Shown: positions 1 through 5,931 of the stretch, in pieces
Numbering within the stretch: the first letter of the stretch is position 1
Layout of the letters: each line of letters starts with the position of its first letter
DNA from: Collimonas sp. UBA1456
GTDB lineage: Bacteria; Pseudomonadota; Gammaproteobacteria; Burkholderiales; Burkholderiaceae_D
Reading direction: 5' to 3'
Assembly: GCA_002325825.1 (NCBI GenBank)
Contig: DCSW01000130.1
Coordinates: 6,203-12,272, forward strand
Length of the DNA: 6,070 nucleotides
Made by a program: the position numbers and the translations under genes
Notes under the pieces: model-generated
The model's input: only the letters and a program-made list of their open reading frames with translations
Told to the model about the DNA's origin: nothing
Databases searched by the model: none

Positions 1-5
1 GGCAG

Positions 6-857
6 TCAGACTTTTGTGAAAATTCGATCTATAAACAAAACTAGAGTATCGCCCACTATTGCCCCAAGAAAAAGGCCGACAGCAAGAAAAAAACTAAAGT
101 TTAGGAGAGTATAGTTTCTTCGGTACGAAAATCGCATCAGCCAGAATGATTGGAAAGGTATTGTTTTTTGTGCGCAGATCGACCAAACCTGCTTGTTCCG
201 CCGTCAGACTTCGTATCAATTCCTCCTGCTTGATGAGCAATTCGCTTGCTACCACGCTGGATTCAAATTTGGCGCCCATTGTTGGGTCCGATGCGTTCTT
301 GAAGTTCACTTCTAAGCGAGCCTTCTCAGAATTGGCCCGGCCCATTTGAATGGCGTTGGCCTGCGGCTGGTAGGTAATCCAGGTTCGTTTGAGCATCGAT
401 TCCAACCCTACGCTGTGTGAATTGATGAAGGCCTGAACCGCCGAGTTCAGATTGGCTTTTGCTTCGCTAGATGAGAAACCGGCTACGCTGATATCGACGA
501 AATCGGTGTTTTTTTCCAGCGATTGCCTTCGGTGTTTTGCGGAGTAGGCGCGCGCGCCCATCGCTATCTTCATCCAGGGCCAAGCCTGCTGAGGTTAGCG
601 CTTCATTTTGTACCTTGTAATTGGCGTTGCTTGAAGCGCTCGTCTGATTGGGTGGTCGGTTCTATCAGTGTTGTGATAGGGGTTGGAAGCTGCCCAATTT
701 GCAATGCTCTCACGCTCCCCCATTTTTGCGGTGGCGTCAATGCCAGCACAGCTATAATCGCGGCAGCGATGATAACGCACCCCAAAACAATCGTCCAATG
801 ATGCTTAAGGCTATCCCACATTGCAGTAAGCTGCCAGATAGTAACAGCACATTTCAT
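6..857 (-). pseudogene. Wzz-type polysaccharide chain-length determinant, frameshifted
   Basis: Remnant of an inner-membrane polysaccharide co-polymerase, the family that sets chain length of O-antigen or exopolysaccharide. Reading from 857 downward, the first frame gives a hydrophobic N-terminal helix (WTIVLGCVIIAAAIIAVLAL) followed by PPQKW and ...LIEPTTQSDERFKQRQ, as in Wzz N-terminal domains. Homology then moves to a second frame (NEALTSAGLALDEDS) near 608-620, to a third frame (NTDFVDISVAGFSSSEAK) at an A7 run near 511-517, and again near 95 to reach the C-terminal helix (SFFLAVGLFLGAIVGDTLV) and a TGA at 8-6. Each shift equals one extra base modulo three. The first may be a 7-bp insertion, because TTGT is repeated at 608-611 and 615-618. 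Rejoined, the frames give about 280 codons with both membrane segments, close to a full-length family member. The true start is uncertain: ATG at 857 and 821 are candidates, and an upstream ATG at 902 has GGAGG before it but is quickly closed. The family call is by motif and topology, not search. Confidence 0.66.
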
Positions 858-1170
858 TGGATGGGATGTGCTAGTGCAAAGGGCGGAAGAGTCCAGTTCA
901 TGGATCCTCCAGAGAGTTGGTTTTGCGTCGTTACAACGACGCCGCAGGATGCCATATCGGTAGATGAATGGTGTGTTGCTGATCGATGAACTACCTTCGC
1001 ATCATGTCGTTAAGCCGGGTCGCCTTGGCTTGATTACGTTTTTATTCCGATGTGCTTGGGAGGATGCTACCGAGTTTGTTCCCTATTGGCACAAAGACGC
1101 TGACAATTTTTGATTGTTGAAAAGTATAGGTAATGCATGCCCCGGTTTTGGTAACACAGAAAATAGTTTG
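858..1170. other. Gene-free spacer between two pseudogenes
   Basis: No recognisable gene lies here. The best open frame on the plus strand starts with ATG at 964 and stops at 1113 (49 codons; contains KPGRLGLITFLF and EFVPYWHKD). It is directly preceded by an in-frame TAG, has no good ribosome-binding site, and I do not recognise it. It could be another gene scrap. On the minus strand GGAGG precedes ATG at 902, giving only 15 codons before a TGA, perhaps the old translation start of the Wzz gene. No strong promoter or terminator was seen. Confidence 0.45.
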
Positions 1171-2041
1171 TCAGCCTTTGATTAAATTAACTTCATTCCG
1201 CAATCGGCTTGGGTATCAAGCTCTGATTTATCAATGCTTGCTGGCTCCAGATTGCGGTACTGTGTGCATCGGTTTGCATCGGTTTGTTCTGGCAATACAG
1301 GAATTTTTTCTGCTGCCAGTTGTTTTTCCACCAGGGTGGTTTGCGTGCCAGCATGGAATCAGTCGATTTTTTTATAACTTCTTGGCATTCGACACGGTTT
1401 CACCATCGGTGCCGCACATCAAAAATACGCCGTCCCGTTGAGCGCTAGTGCTGGTATAGGCGCTCAGCATGGCCAGATATTACGGATGCGTGTATGACGT
1501 CAGGCGCAATGTTGGAGTAGCAAACGGCTGGATGATCTTGATCAATGTGTGGGTCGAATTGCGCCTCCAGGATCCGTCGCATGGCCAGCATCCGAGCCAT
1601 TTTCGGCGCCAACAAATCGATTGACATGAACGCGGGAATCTGTTGTTTGGAGCACTTTTTTACTTGGTCGATGTTGTTGCAGATCGAGTGTCCCATGGAC
1701 TGAAAAATTTCGGCGCTGGTGACGCGGTCTATATCGATAGACACGCCATGCAGCAGCATCGACAGCAGTGCCGTCGGATTTGCCATATGGCGCGAGCCGT
1801 TGTAGCTGGGAATAACGATCGGTGCGTATCGTTGCACACTTTCCGATGGTATCTGTATCGGTGTTAATGATGCTTCGACGGCGTCGAGAAAGTCGGCAAT
1901 TTGAATCACCGATTCGACCTTGATGCGCATGGCCAGCAATATGCCGTGCATCTCCAGATCCGAGACCCGGCCATCCAGCATCGTAGAATACGGATCGTAT
2001 GCATCATTACGTGAAAGGCTGCGTGCGCCATCTTTGCCGCG
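1171..2041 (-). pseudogene. ybiB: YbiB family (TrpD2-like) protein, multiply disrupted and 5'-truncated
   Basis: Remnant of a YbiB/TrpD2 protein, a relative of anthranilate phosphoribosyltransferase described as a nucleic-acid-binding protein. Reading from 2041: RGKDGARSLSRNDAY, MLDGRVSDLE, LLAMRIKVESV..IADFLDAVEAS, APIVIPSYNGSRHMAN, RVTSAEIFQSMG and AFMSIDLLAPKMARMLAMRRIL, all family hallmarks. Near 1563-1570 the homology moves to another frame (NSTHTLIKIIQPFATPTLRL), then meets TAA at 1482-1480 where Glu is expected (HP*Y). Another shift occurs at a T7 run (1367-1373), followed by TGA at 1361-1359 where Trp is expected (KID*FHAG). A 10-bp tandem duplication at 1266-1285 shifts the frame again before TAIWSQQALINQSL. 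The likely original stop is TGA at 1173-1171. About ten residues (normally like AREGVPVLV) seem missing between TALLSML and LHGVSID. The first few codons, start and promoter are gone. A continuous 279-codon open frame (2284-1445) covers part of it but runs into antisense of the neighbouring sigma gene, so it is not a real protein. Confidence 0.82.
1266..1285. repeat. 10-bp perfect tandem duplication inside ybiB remnant
   Basis: GCATCGGTTT occurs twice back to back. Removing one copy restores the YbiB frame across this point on the minus strand: PEQTDA then joins HSTAIWSQQALINQSL. The duplication is therefore a frame-breaking slippage event, not a functional repeat. Confidence 0.85.
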
Positions 2042-2548
2042 CTGCAGTTGCGCACTGAAACACTGGCAGAAGACGCTGTGTCGGAAATTATACTGGCCGT
2101 GATGGAGTATCTCGATCGCTTCAAAGAACAGTCGTCCTTCAAGACCTACGTCATCGGTATATTCAAGCACAAGCTGTTGGATTAGTTGCGCAGCAGCAAA
2201 AACAAGGTACAGTTGAATCCGGATAAAGATATCGATCGCAGCGACGCCGACATGATCGATAGTTTGTTCACCCCGGCAAGGCATGCAGTAGAAGCCGCGT
2301 CCGACTGGAGCAATCCGGATCAGGCTTTAGAGCGCAAAGAATTTTTCGATATTCTGCAGTTATGCATCGACAAGCTCCCGGCCAAGACTGGACGTATTTT
2401 CATTATGCGCGAGTGGCTTGAGCTGGATACCTATGCCATTTGCAAGGAGCTCAACATTACTGCTGCCAACGCCCGGGTCTTGCTATACCGAGCCCGCACC
2501 CGGCTACGTGAGTGCCTGCGACTCAACTGGTTCGGCGCGCAGGCCTGA
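2042..2548 (+). pseudogene. ECF-like sigma-70 family factor, 5'-truncated with in-frame stop
   Basis: Alternative sigma factor remnant. The frame starting at 2042 gives the sigma-2 region: LQLRTETLAEDAVSE, then MEYLDRF, SSFKTYVIGIFKHKLLD, normally continuing QLR. Here the Gln codon reads TAG (2183-2185), one C-to-T change from CAG. Beyond the stop the frame is open to TGA at 2546-2548 and contains the sigma-4 region: ALERKEFFDILQLCIDKLPAKTGRIFIMREWLELDTYAICKEL in pieces, with the helix-turn-helix around ELNITAANARVLLYRARTRLRECL. Roughly 15-25 N-terminal residues and the start codon are missing. The coding sequence stops being recognisable at 2042, exactly where the ybiB remnant begins on the other strand. 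A TTG directly follows the stop (2186), so a 120-residue product with mainly sigma-4 is conceivable but would lack the core-binding and -10 domain. The small zinc-finger gene downstream fits its anti-sigma partner. Confidence 0.83.
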
Positions 2549-2567
2549 GGCATTGATAACAGGCCTT
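2540..2567 (+). other. Short inverted repeat at the sigma gene stop
   Basis: AGGCCTG overlapping the stop codon pairs with CAGGCCT downstream around a loop of about 12 bases. There is no T run after it, so it is a poor terminator by itself. It may only stabilise the mRNA 3' end. Confidence 0.3.
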
Positions 2568-2603
2568 AAGATTTATTGTAAATATTGAGCAGGTCGTACG
2601 ACT

Positions 2604-2643
2604 AATTGGCGTCAACCGATATGATTAGCGTTGGCCAATTTTT
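2604..2643 (+). terminator. Rho-independent terminator after the sigma factor remnant
   Basis: AATTGGC (2604-2610) pairs with GCCAATT (2634-2640). Inside this, CAAC (2613-2616) pairs with GTTG (2630-2633), leaving a two-base bulge (GT) on the left arm and a 13-base loop. The right arm runs straight into five T (2639-2643). This makes an 11-bp stem plus U-tract on the plus strand. It lies between the sigma and anti-sigma-like genes, so the latter would need its own promoter or readthrough. Confidence 0.65.
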
Positions 2644-2667
2644 CCCGAGCGAGATTAAATACCTTTT

Positions 2668-2863
2668 ATGTCATGTAAACACCGAATTTCGCACTACCGC
2701 GATACCCAGATGCTCTTGTCGCAAGCGCAAGACGCCAGTCTGTCGCTCCTGACCCGTGCTCGAGTCAGGATACATCTGTGGACATGCACTGCCTGCACTA
2801 GGTTTTCGCAGCAACTGGCTTTTCTGGGGGGGGCAGGCAATGCAACGCATCGACAAGGATTAG
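2668..2863 (+). pseudogene. Small zf-HC2 anti-sigma-like zinc-finger protein, frameshifted
   Basis: Small cytoplasmic protein of the zinc-finger anti-sigma type, which binds and restrains a co-encoded ECF-like sigma factor. From ATG at 2668: YRDTQMLLSQAQD (residues 10-22), LSLLTRARVRIHL (25-37), then H36-x3-C40-x2-C43 and TRFSQQLAFL. The expected first zinc ligand, normally Cys before (K/R)-x-A/T-x-x-L-x-SQ, is Tyr10 here (TAC, one base from TGC). After LAFL the frame enters eight G (2826-2833). With seven G it would read QAMQRIDKD and stop at TAG 2861-2863, a typical short C-terminus of about 64 residues. As written the frame runs on to 2913 with no homology. No clear Shine-Dalgarno precedes 2668. 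Both lesions and the broken sigma partner argue that it is non-functional, although the G run could vary in length. The family call comes from motif layout and neighbourhood. Confidence 0.68.
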
Positions 2864-2892
2864 CAGCGGTAGTGAATGCCGCCTGCGCTTTC

Positions 2893-2915
2893 TTTTACAA
2901 TATGATATTGTAAAA
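2893..2915. promoter_or_regulatory. Perfect 23-bp palindrome upstream of tsaD (operator candidate)
   Basis: Two 11-bp arms, TTTTACAATAT (2893-2903) and ATATTGTAAAA (2905-2915), are exact inverted repeats around one central G. It ends 14 bp before the tsaD start and contains TATGAT (2901-2906), a fair -10 box, although no good -35 is visible. A dimeric regulator site overlapping the promoter is the simplest reading. A terminator is unlikely because no T run follows on either strand after a GC stem. The binding protein is unknown. Confidence 0.4.
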
Positions 2916-2929
2916 AATGCTCCCCCCTC

Positions 2930-3958
2930 ATGATTGTTCTTGGCGTTGAATCTTCCTGTGATGAAACCGGCATAGCGTTGTACGACACGCAGCGCGGCTT
3001 GCTGGCCCATGCTTTGTATTCGCAGGTAGCGATGCATGAGAAATATGGCGGTGTGGTGCCGGAGCTGGCTTCGCGCGACCATATCCGGCACGCTATTCCT
3101 TTATTACAACAAGTGCTAGCGAAAAGCAGCATCGACCGTCACGATATCGATGCCATTGCCTATACCCAAGGGCCTGGTTTGGCTGGCGCTTTGCTGGTTG
3201 GTGCATCGATTGCCTGTGGCCTTGGCCTGGCTCTGGATAAGCCCATGCTGGGTGTACATCATCTTGAGGGACATTTGCTGTCGCCTTTGCTAGCCAGCAG
3301 TGACGCGCCGGAATTTCCCTTCGTCTCGTTGCTGGTCTCCGGCGGTCACACCCAATTGATGCGGGTCGACGGTGTCGGCCAATACACTTTGCTGGGTGAG
3401 ACGCTGGATGATGCGGCCGGTGAAGCTTTCGACAAATCGGCCAAGTTGCTTGGTCTCGGGTATCCCGGTGGACCGGCGATTTCCCGGCTGGCCGAGTTTG
3501 GCGATCCGTCTTCGTACCAATTACCACAGCCCATGTTGCATTCTAAAAATCTGAATTTCAGCTTCTCGGGTCTCAAGACAGCGGTACTGACGTTGATCAA
3601 AAAACATCCGGCAACGATCAGTGAACAGGATAAGGCAAATATAGCACGCTGCTTTGTCGATGCGTTGGTGAATGTACTGGTCGCCAAATGCCTGAGCACT
3701 CTAAAACATACCGGTCTCAAGCGGTTGGTGATCGCAGGTGGCGTCAGTGCCAATCAGCAATTGCGCAACGCACTGAATGCCGCTGCGGTGAAGCGCCGGT
3801 TCCGTGTGTATTATCCGGAATTGGAGTTTTGCACCGACAATGGCGCGATGATTGCATTCGCCGCTGCCATGCGGCTGCAACTCAAACCGCAAGCAGCGCA
3901 ACGTGATTATGCGTTCAACGTGCGGCCACGTTGGCCGCTTAACGAACGCGGAATCTGA
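2930..3958 (+). CDS. tsaD: TsaD, tRNA N6-adenosine threonylcarbamoyltransferase
   Basis: TsaD (Gcp/Kae1 family) transfers the threonylcarbamoyl group from threonylcarbamoyl-AMP to A37 of ANN-decoding tRNAs, working with TsaB and TsaE in the cytoplasm; TsaC makes the intermediate. The 342-residue product is full length and intact. Visible features: the ASKHA-fold opening VLGVESSCDETG (3-14); GGVVPELASRDH (40-51); the metal-binding HLEGH with His111 and His115; SGGHT (137-141); AGEAFDK (163-169); LGYPGGP (176-182); FSFSGLKTAV (210-219); AGGVSAN (269-275); and CTDNGAMIA with the third metal ligand Asp303. ATG at 2930 is chosen because the family begins within two or three residues of VLG. The leader lacks a Shine-Dalgarno (CCCCCCT lies just before the start), which is odd. 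The 23-bp palindrome lies in the leader. The following gene, rhlE, is 265 bp away and likely transcribed separately. Confidence 0.98.
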   Translation: MIVLGVESSCDETGIALYDTQRGLLAHALYSQVAMHEKYGGVVPELASRDHIRHAIPLLQQVLAKSSIDRHDIDAIAYTQGPGLAGALLVGASIACGLGLALDKPMLGVHHLEGHLLSPLLASSDAPEFPFVSLLVSGGHTQLMRVDGVGQYTLLGETLDDAAGEAFDKSAKLLGLGYPGGPAISRLAEFGDPSSYQLPQPMLHSKNLNFSFSGLKTAVLTLIKKHPATISEQDKANIARCFVDALVNVLVAKCLSTLKHTGLKRLVIAGGVSANQQLRNALNAAAVKRRFRVYYPELEFCTDNGAMIAFAAAMRLQLKPQAAQRDYAFNVRPRWPLNERGI

Positions 3959-4223
3959 GAAAATTGCCGGCAACGCGTATAATAATTAATTCTGGGATAA
4001 AATGTGCCGGAAATCAATGACTAAAAAACAATCTGGTTGGCGATCGCCGTTACGACGTTCCCACAATCATTTGGCTCGGATGCCGTCGTCTTTGCATGTT
4101 ATATGCAAGCGTCAGTGTTGATGGGCCGACACGAATTCACGGATAAAATTGGAGGCAAATAGTGCCTTTGCGGATGTAGATTCGTTATTTGGGTGCATTT
4201 TGAACCGAAGGTCGCCAACTACC
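3959..4223 (+). other. tsaD-rhlE intergenic leader region
   Basis: No confirmed gene. TATAAT at 3978-3983 is a consensus -10, but the -35 is poor (TGAGAA near 3956). Small palindromes occur: TTGCCGGCAA (3964-3973), GGCGATCGCC (4039-4048) and a TTGCAT/ATGCAA hairpin (4092-4108). CCGGCA (3967-3972) also matches TGCCGG (4005-4010) over a long loop. A 39-codon basic open frame (4002-4121, ATG after GGGATAAA) is unrecognised and may be chance. GGAGG at 4151-4155 looks like a ribosome-binding site but leads to no in-frame helicase start nearby. The region could be a regulated rhlE 5' leader. Confidence 0.35.
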
Positions 4224-5672
4224 ATGTCAGACATCAAGTCCGAGATTCAACTCGATCCAGCAGTGCCCGTTGCATCCTCCATCCGTTTCGAAGACTTTGG
4301 GCTGTCCCCGGATATCCAGCGTGCGCTGAGAGACCAGGGCTATGTTAATCCGACGCCGATCCAGGCGCAGGCGATCCCGATAGTATTGCAGGGGCGTGAT
4401 GTAATGGGCGTGGCACAAACCGGCACAGGAAAAACTGCCGGTTTTTCGTTACCGATCATCCAACTGCTGCTGAGGCATGCCAATACCAGCGCTTCGCCAG
4501 CACGACATCCGGTACGCGTGTTGATCCTGACGCCAACCCGCGAACTTGCAGATCAGGTGGCCGATAACGTCAAGGCCTACAGCAGGCATACATCGTTGCG
4601 TGCGACTGTCGTATTTGGCGGTGTCGATATTGCGCCACAAACGGCTGCGCTGCGCTCTGGCGCCGAAATCGTGATTGCTACGCCGGGACGATTGCTGGAC
4701 CATGTTCAGCAAAAAACGGTAAATCTGTCGCAGACGCAAGTTCTGGTCATGGACGAAGCGGACCGCATGCTGGATATGGGCTTCTTACCGGACTTGCAGC
4801 GCATCATCAACCTGCTGCCGGAAGAACGCCAGAACCTGATGTTCTCGGCCACGTTTTCGAGTGAGATTAAAAAGTTAGCGTCGAATTTCCTCAAGAATCC
4901 AGTGACTATTGAAGTGGCACGCAGCAATGCCACCGCAGACAACGTTACGCAGACCATTTACCGCGTCGATGAGAAAACCAAGGAGAAGGCGGTATCGTTC
5001 ATTATTCGTGAACGCAAGCTCAAGCAGGTGATCGTTTTCTCGAATACCAAGATCGGCGCCTCGCGCCTGGTGCGCCATCTGGAGAGCGAAGGCGTCAAAG
5101 CTTCTGCGATTCATAGCGACAAGACGCAGAATGAGAGGATGGCCGCACTGGAAGCGTTCAAGCAAGGCGAGATCGAAGTGTTAGTGGCGACCGATGTTGC
5201 CGCACGCGGTCTGGATATCGCTGAACTGCCATGCGTGATCAATTTCGACTTGCCATACAACGCCGAGGATTATGTGCATCGGATTGGCCGTACCGGCCGT
5301 GCCGGCGCCTCCGGCGATGCAATTTCACTGTACGCCGACAAGGATGAACGCTTGCTGGTCGAGATCGAAAAGATGATCAAGCACAAATTTGTGCGGGCCG
5401 AGCTGACTGGTTTCATTGCCAAGTCGGCTGCCGCCGATCGAGGAGATAACCATAGAGCCGCATCGGGCTCTAGCTCGCAACATACCTGCAGCTCCTATAC
5501 GTCACCACCGACTCCGAGCGGACGCAAGGAAAAAATTGATCCCTGGTTCCTAAAACCATACGAGCCGACTGCCACTCCTGATGCGGGTGATTTTAGTGCG
5601 GCCCCGGTGGGCGCCCCGATTAAGCCGCAGGTCAAGTTGGCGGCGCTGTTGGGCGGTTTGCCAAAGCGCTAA
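4224..5672 (+). CDS. rhlE: RhlE-type DEAD-box ATP-dependent RNA helicase
   Basis: ATP-dependent RNA helicase of the RhlE group, cytoplasmic, which remodels RNA in ribosome assembly and RNA decay. The 482-residue product carries every motif in order: Q motif (FEDFGLSPDIQ to PTPIQAQAIP, 22-52), I AQTGTGKT (64-71), Ia PTRELA (104-109), Ib TPGRLLD (153-159), II DEAD (177-180), III SAT (208-210), IV VIVFSNTK (269-276), V ATDVAARGLDI (322-332) and VI HRIGRTGRAG (352-361). A low-complexity, partly basic linker (about 400-437) leads to DPWFLKPYEP and a terminal AALLGGLPKR, which I associate with betaproteobacterial RhlE. ATG at 4224 is chosen since MSD.. and the distance to the Q motif fit the family. 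An in-frame TTG at 4149 would add 25 residues with no family resemblance. The Shine-Dalgarno for 4224 (GAAGG, 4207-4211) is rather distant. No frame breaks are present despite damaged neighbours. Assignment to RhlE rather than another DEAD-box subgroup is likely, not certain. Confidence 0.96.
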   Translation: MSDIKSEIQLDPAVPVASSIRFEDFGLSPDIQRALRDQGYVNPTPIQAQAIPIVLQGRDVMGVAQTGTGKTAGFSLPIIQLLLRHANTSASPARHPVRVLILTPTRELADQVADNVKAYSRHTSLRATVVFGGVDIAPQTAALRSGAEIVIATPGRLLDHVQQKTVNLSQTQVLVMDEADRMLDMGFLPDLQRIINLLPEERQNLMFSATFSSEIKKLASNFLKNPVTIEVARSNATADNVTQTIYRVDEKTKEKAVSFIIRERKLKQVIVFSNTKIGASRLVRHLESEGVKASAIHSDKTQNERMAALEAFKQGEIEVLVATDVAARGLDIAELPCVINFDLPYNAEDYVHRIGRTGRAGASGDAISLYADKDERLLVEIEKMIKHKFVRAELTGFIAKSAAADRGDNHRAASGSSSQHTCSSYTSPPTPSGRKEKIDPWFLKPYEPTATPDAGDFSAAPVGAPIKPQVKLAALLGGLPKR

Positions 5673-5710
5673 TCCGGGTTCAACCTTGGGCGAATCAATT
5701 CTAGATCCCT

Positions 5711-5931
5711 TCAGGCAGTGGTAGCCAGGGGCCAGAATGCGGCGATGCTGTCGATCGGTCCGATATCCAGGCCGGGGAACCAGGCAGCCTTGTTCAGCGA
5801 TTATATCGGCTATCTCACATCAATCGCCTGGGCGTCATTCTGTTTGGATAGTTTTTCGCCATCCGAATTGATTATGGCCACCAGCGAACCCGCGTGCAGA
5901 GGGGGCAGAGATAATTTTGTTGATTAGACAT
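5711..5931 (-). pseudogene. gluQ: Glutamyl-Q tRNA(Asp) synthetase, large internal deletion
   Basis: Remnant of GluQ-RS (YadB), which attaches glutamate to queuosine-34 of tRNA-Asp; it resembles the catalytic half of glutamyl-tRNA synthetase. From ATG at 5931: MSNQQNYL, then a small shift or loss to APS, then PLHAGSLVA (5902-5876), the HIGH-type signature, joined straight to IINSDGEKLSKQNDAQA, the KMSKS-type signature (KLSKQ at 5854-5840). About 190 codons that normally separate them are missing. CCCTCT/CCTCT repeats around 5899-5905 suggest a second, slippage deletion inside the first motif. The C-terminal part continues with TAG at 5812-5810 and TAA at 5803-5801, then SLNKAAWFPGLDIGPIDSIAAFWPLATTA and TGA at 5713-5711 where Trp would fit. 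The original 3' end may reach about 5669, overlapping the convergent rhlE stop. No function can remain. The identification rests on both signature motifs and the downstream sequence. Confidence 0.8.

Noticed and set aside
648..989. 113-codon plus-strand open frame
   Set aside because: Antisense shadow of the Wzz-type N-terminal segment; its translation is rich in Cys, His, Trp and Arg without any domain pattern.
1133..1441. 102-codon plus-strand open frame
   Set aside because: It is antisense to the 3' part of the ybiB remnant, whose YbiB-like residues (TLIKIIQPF, DGETVSNAKKL, TAIWSQQAL) explain the sequence.
1920..2102. Plus-strand frame with YGSYASLRERL, at first read as the missing sigma N-terminus through two frameshifts
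   Set aside because: The same bases read on the minus strand give RSLSRNDAYDPYSTML of YbiB, a much better match, so the sigma gene simply ends at 2042.
3093..3753. Several minus-strand open frames of 76-144 codons inside tsaD
   Set aside because: tsaD is intact with all motifs; the antisense frames are shadows of its codon usage.
5718..5927. 69-codon plus-strand open frame downstream of rhlE
   Set aside because: It is antisense to the gluQ remnant, which carries recognisable HAGSLVA and GEKLSKQ motifs.
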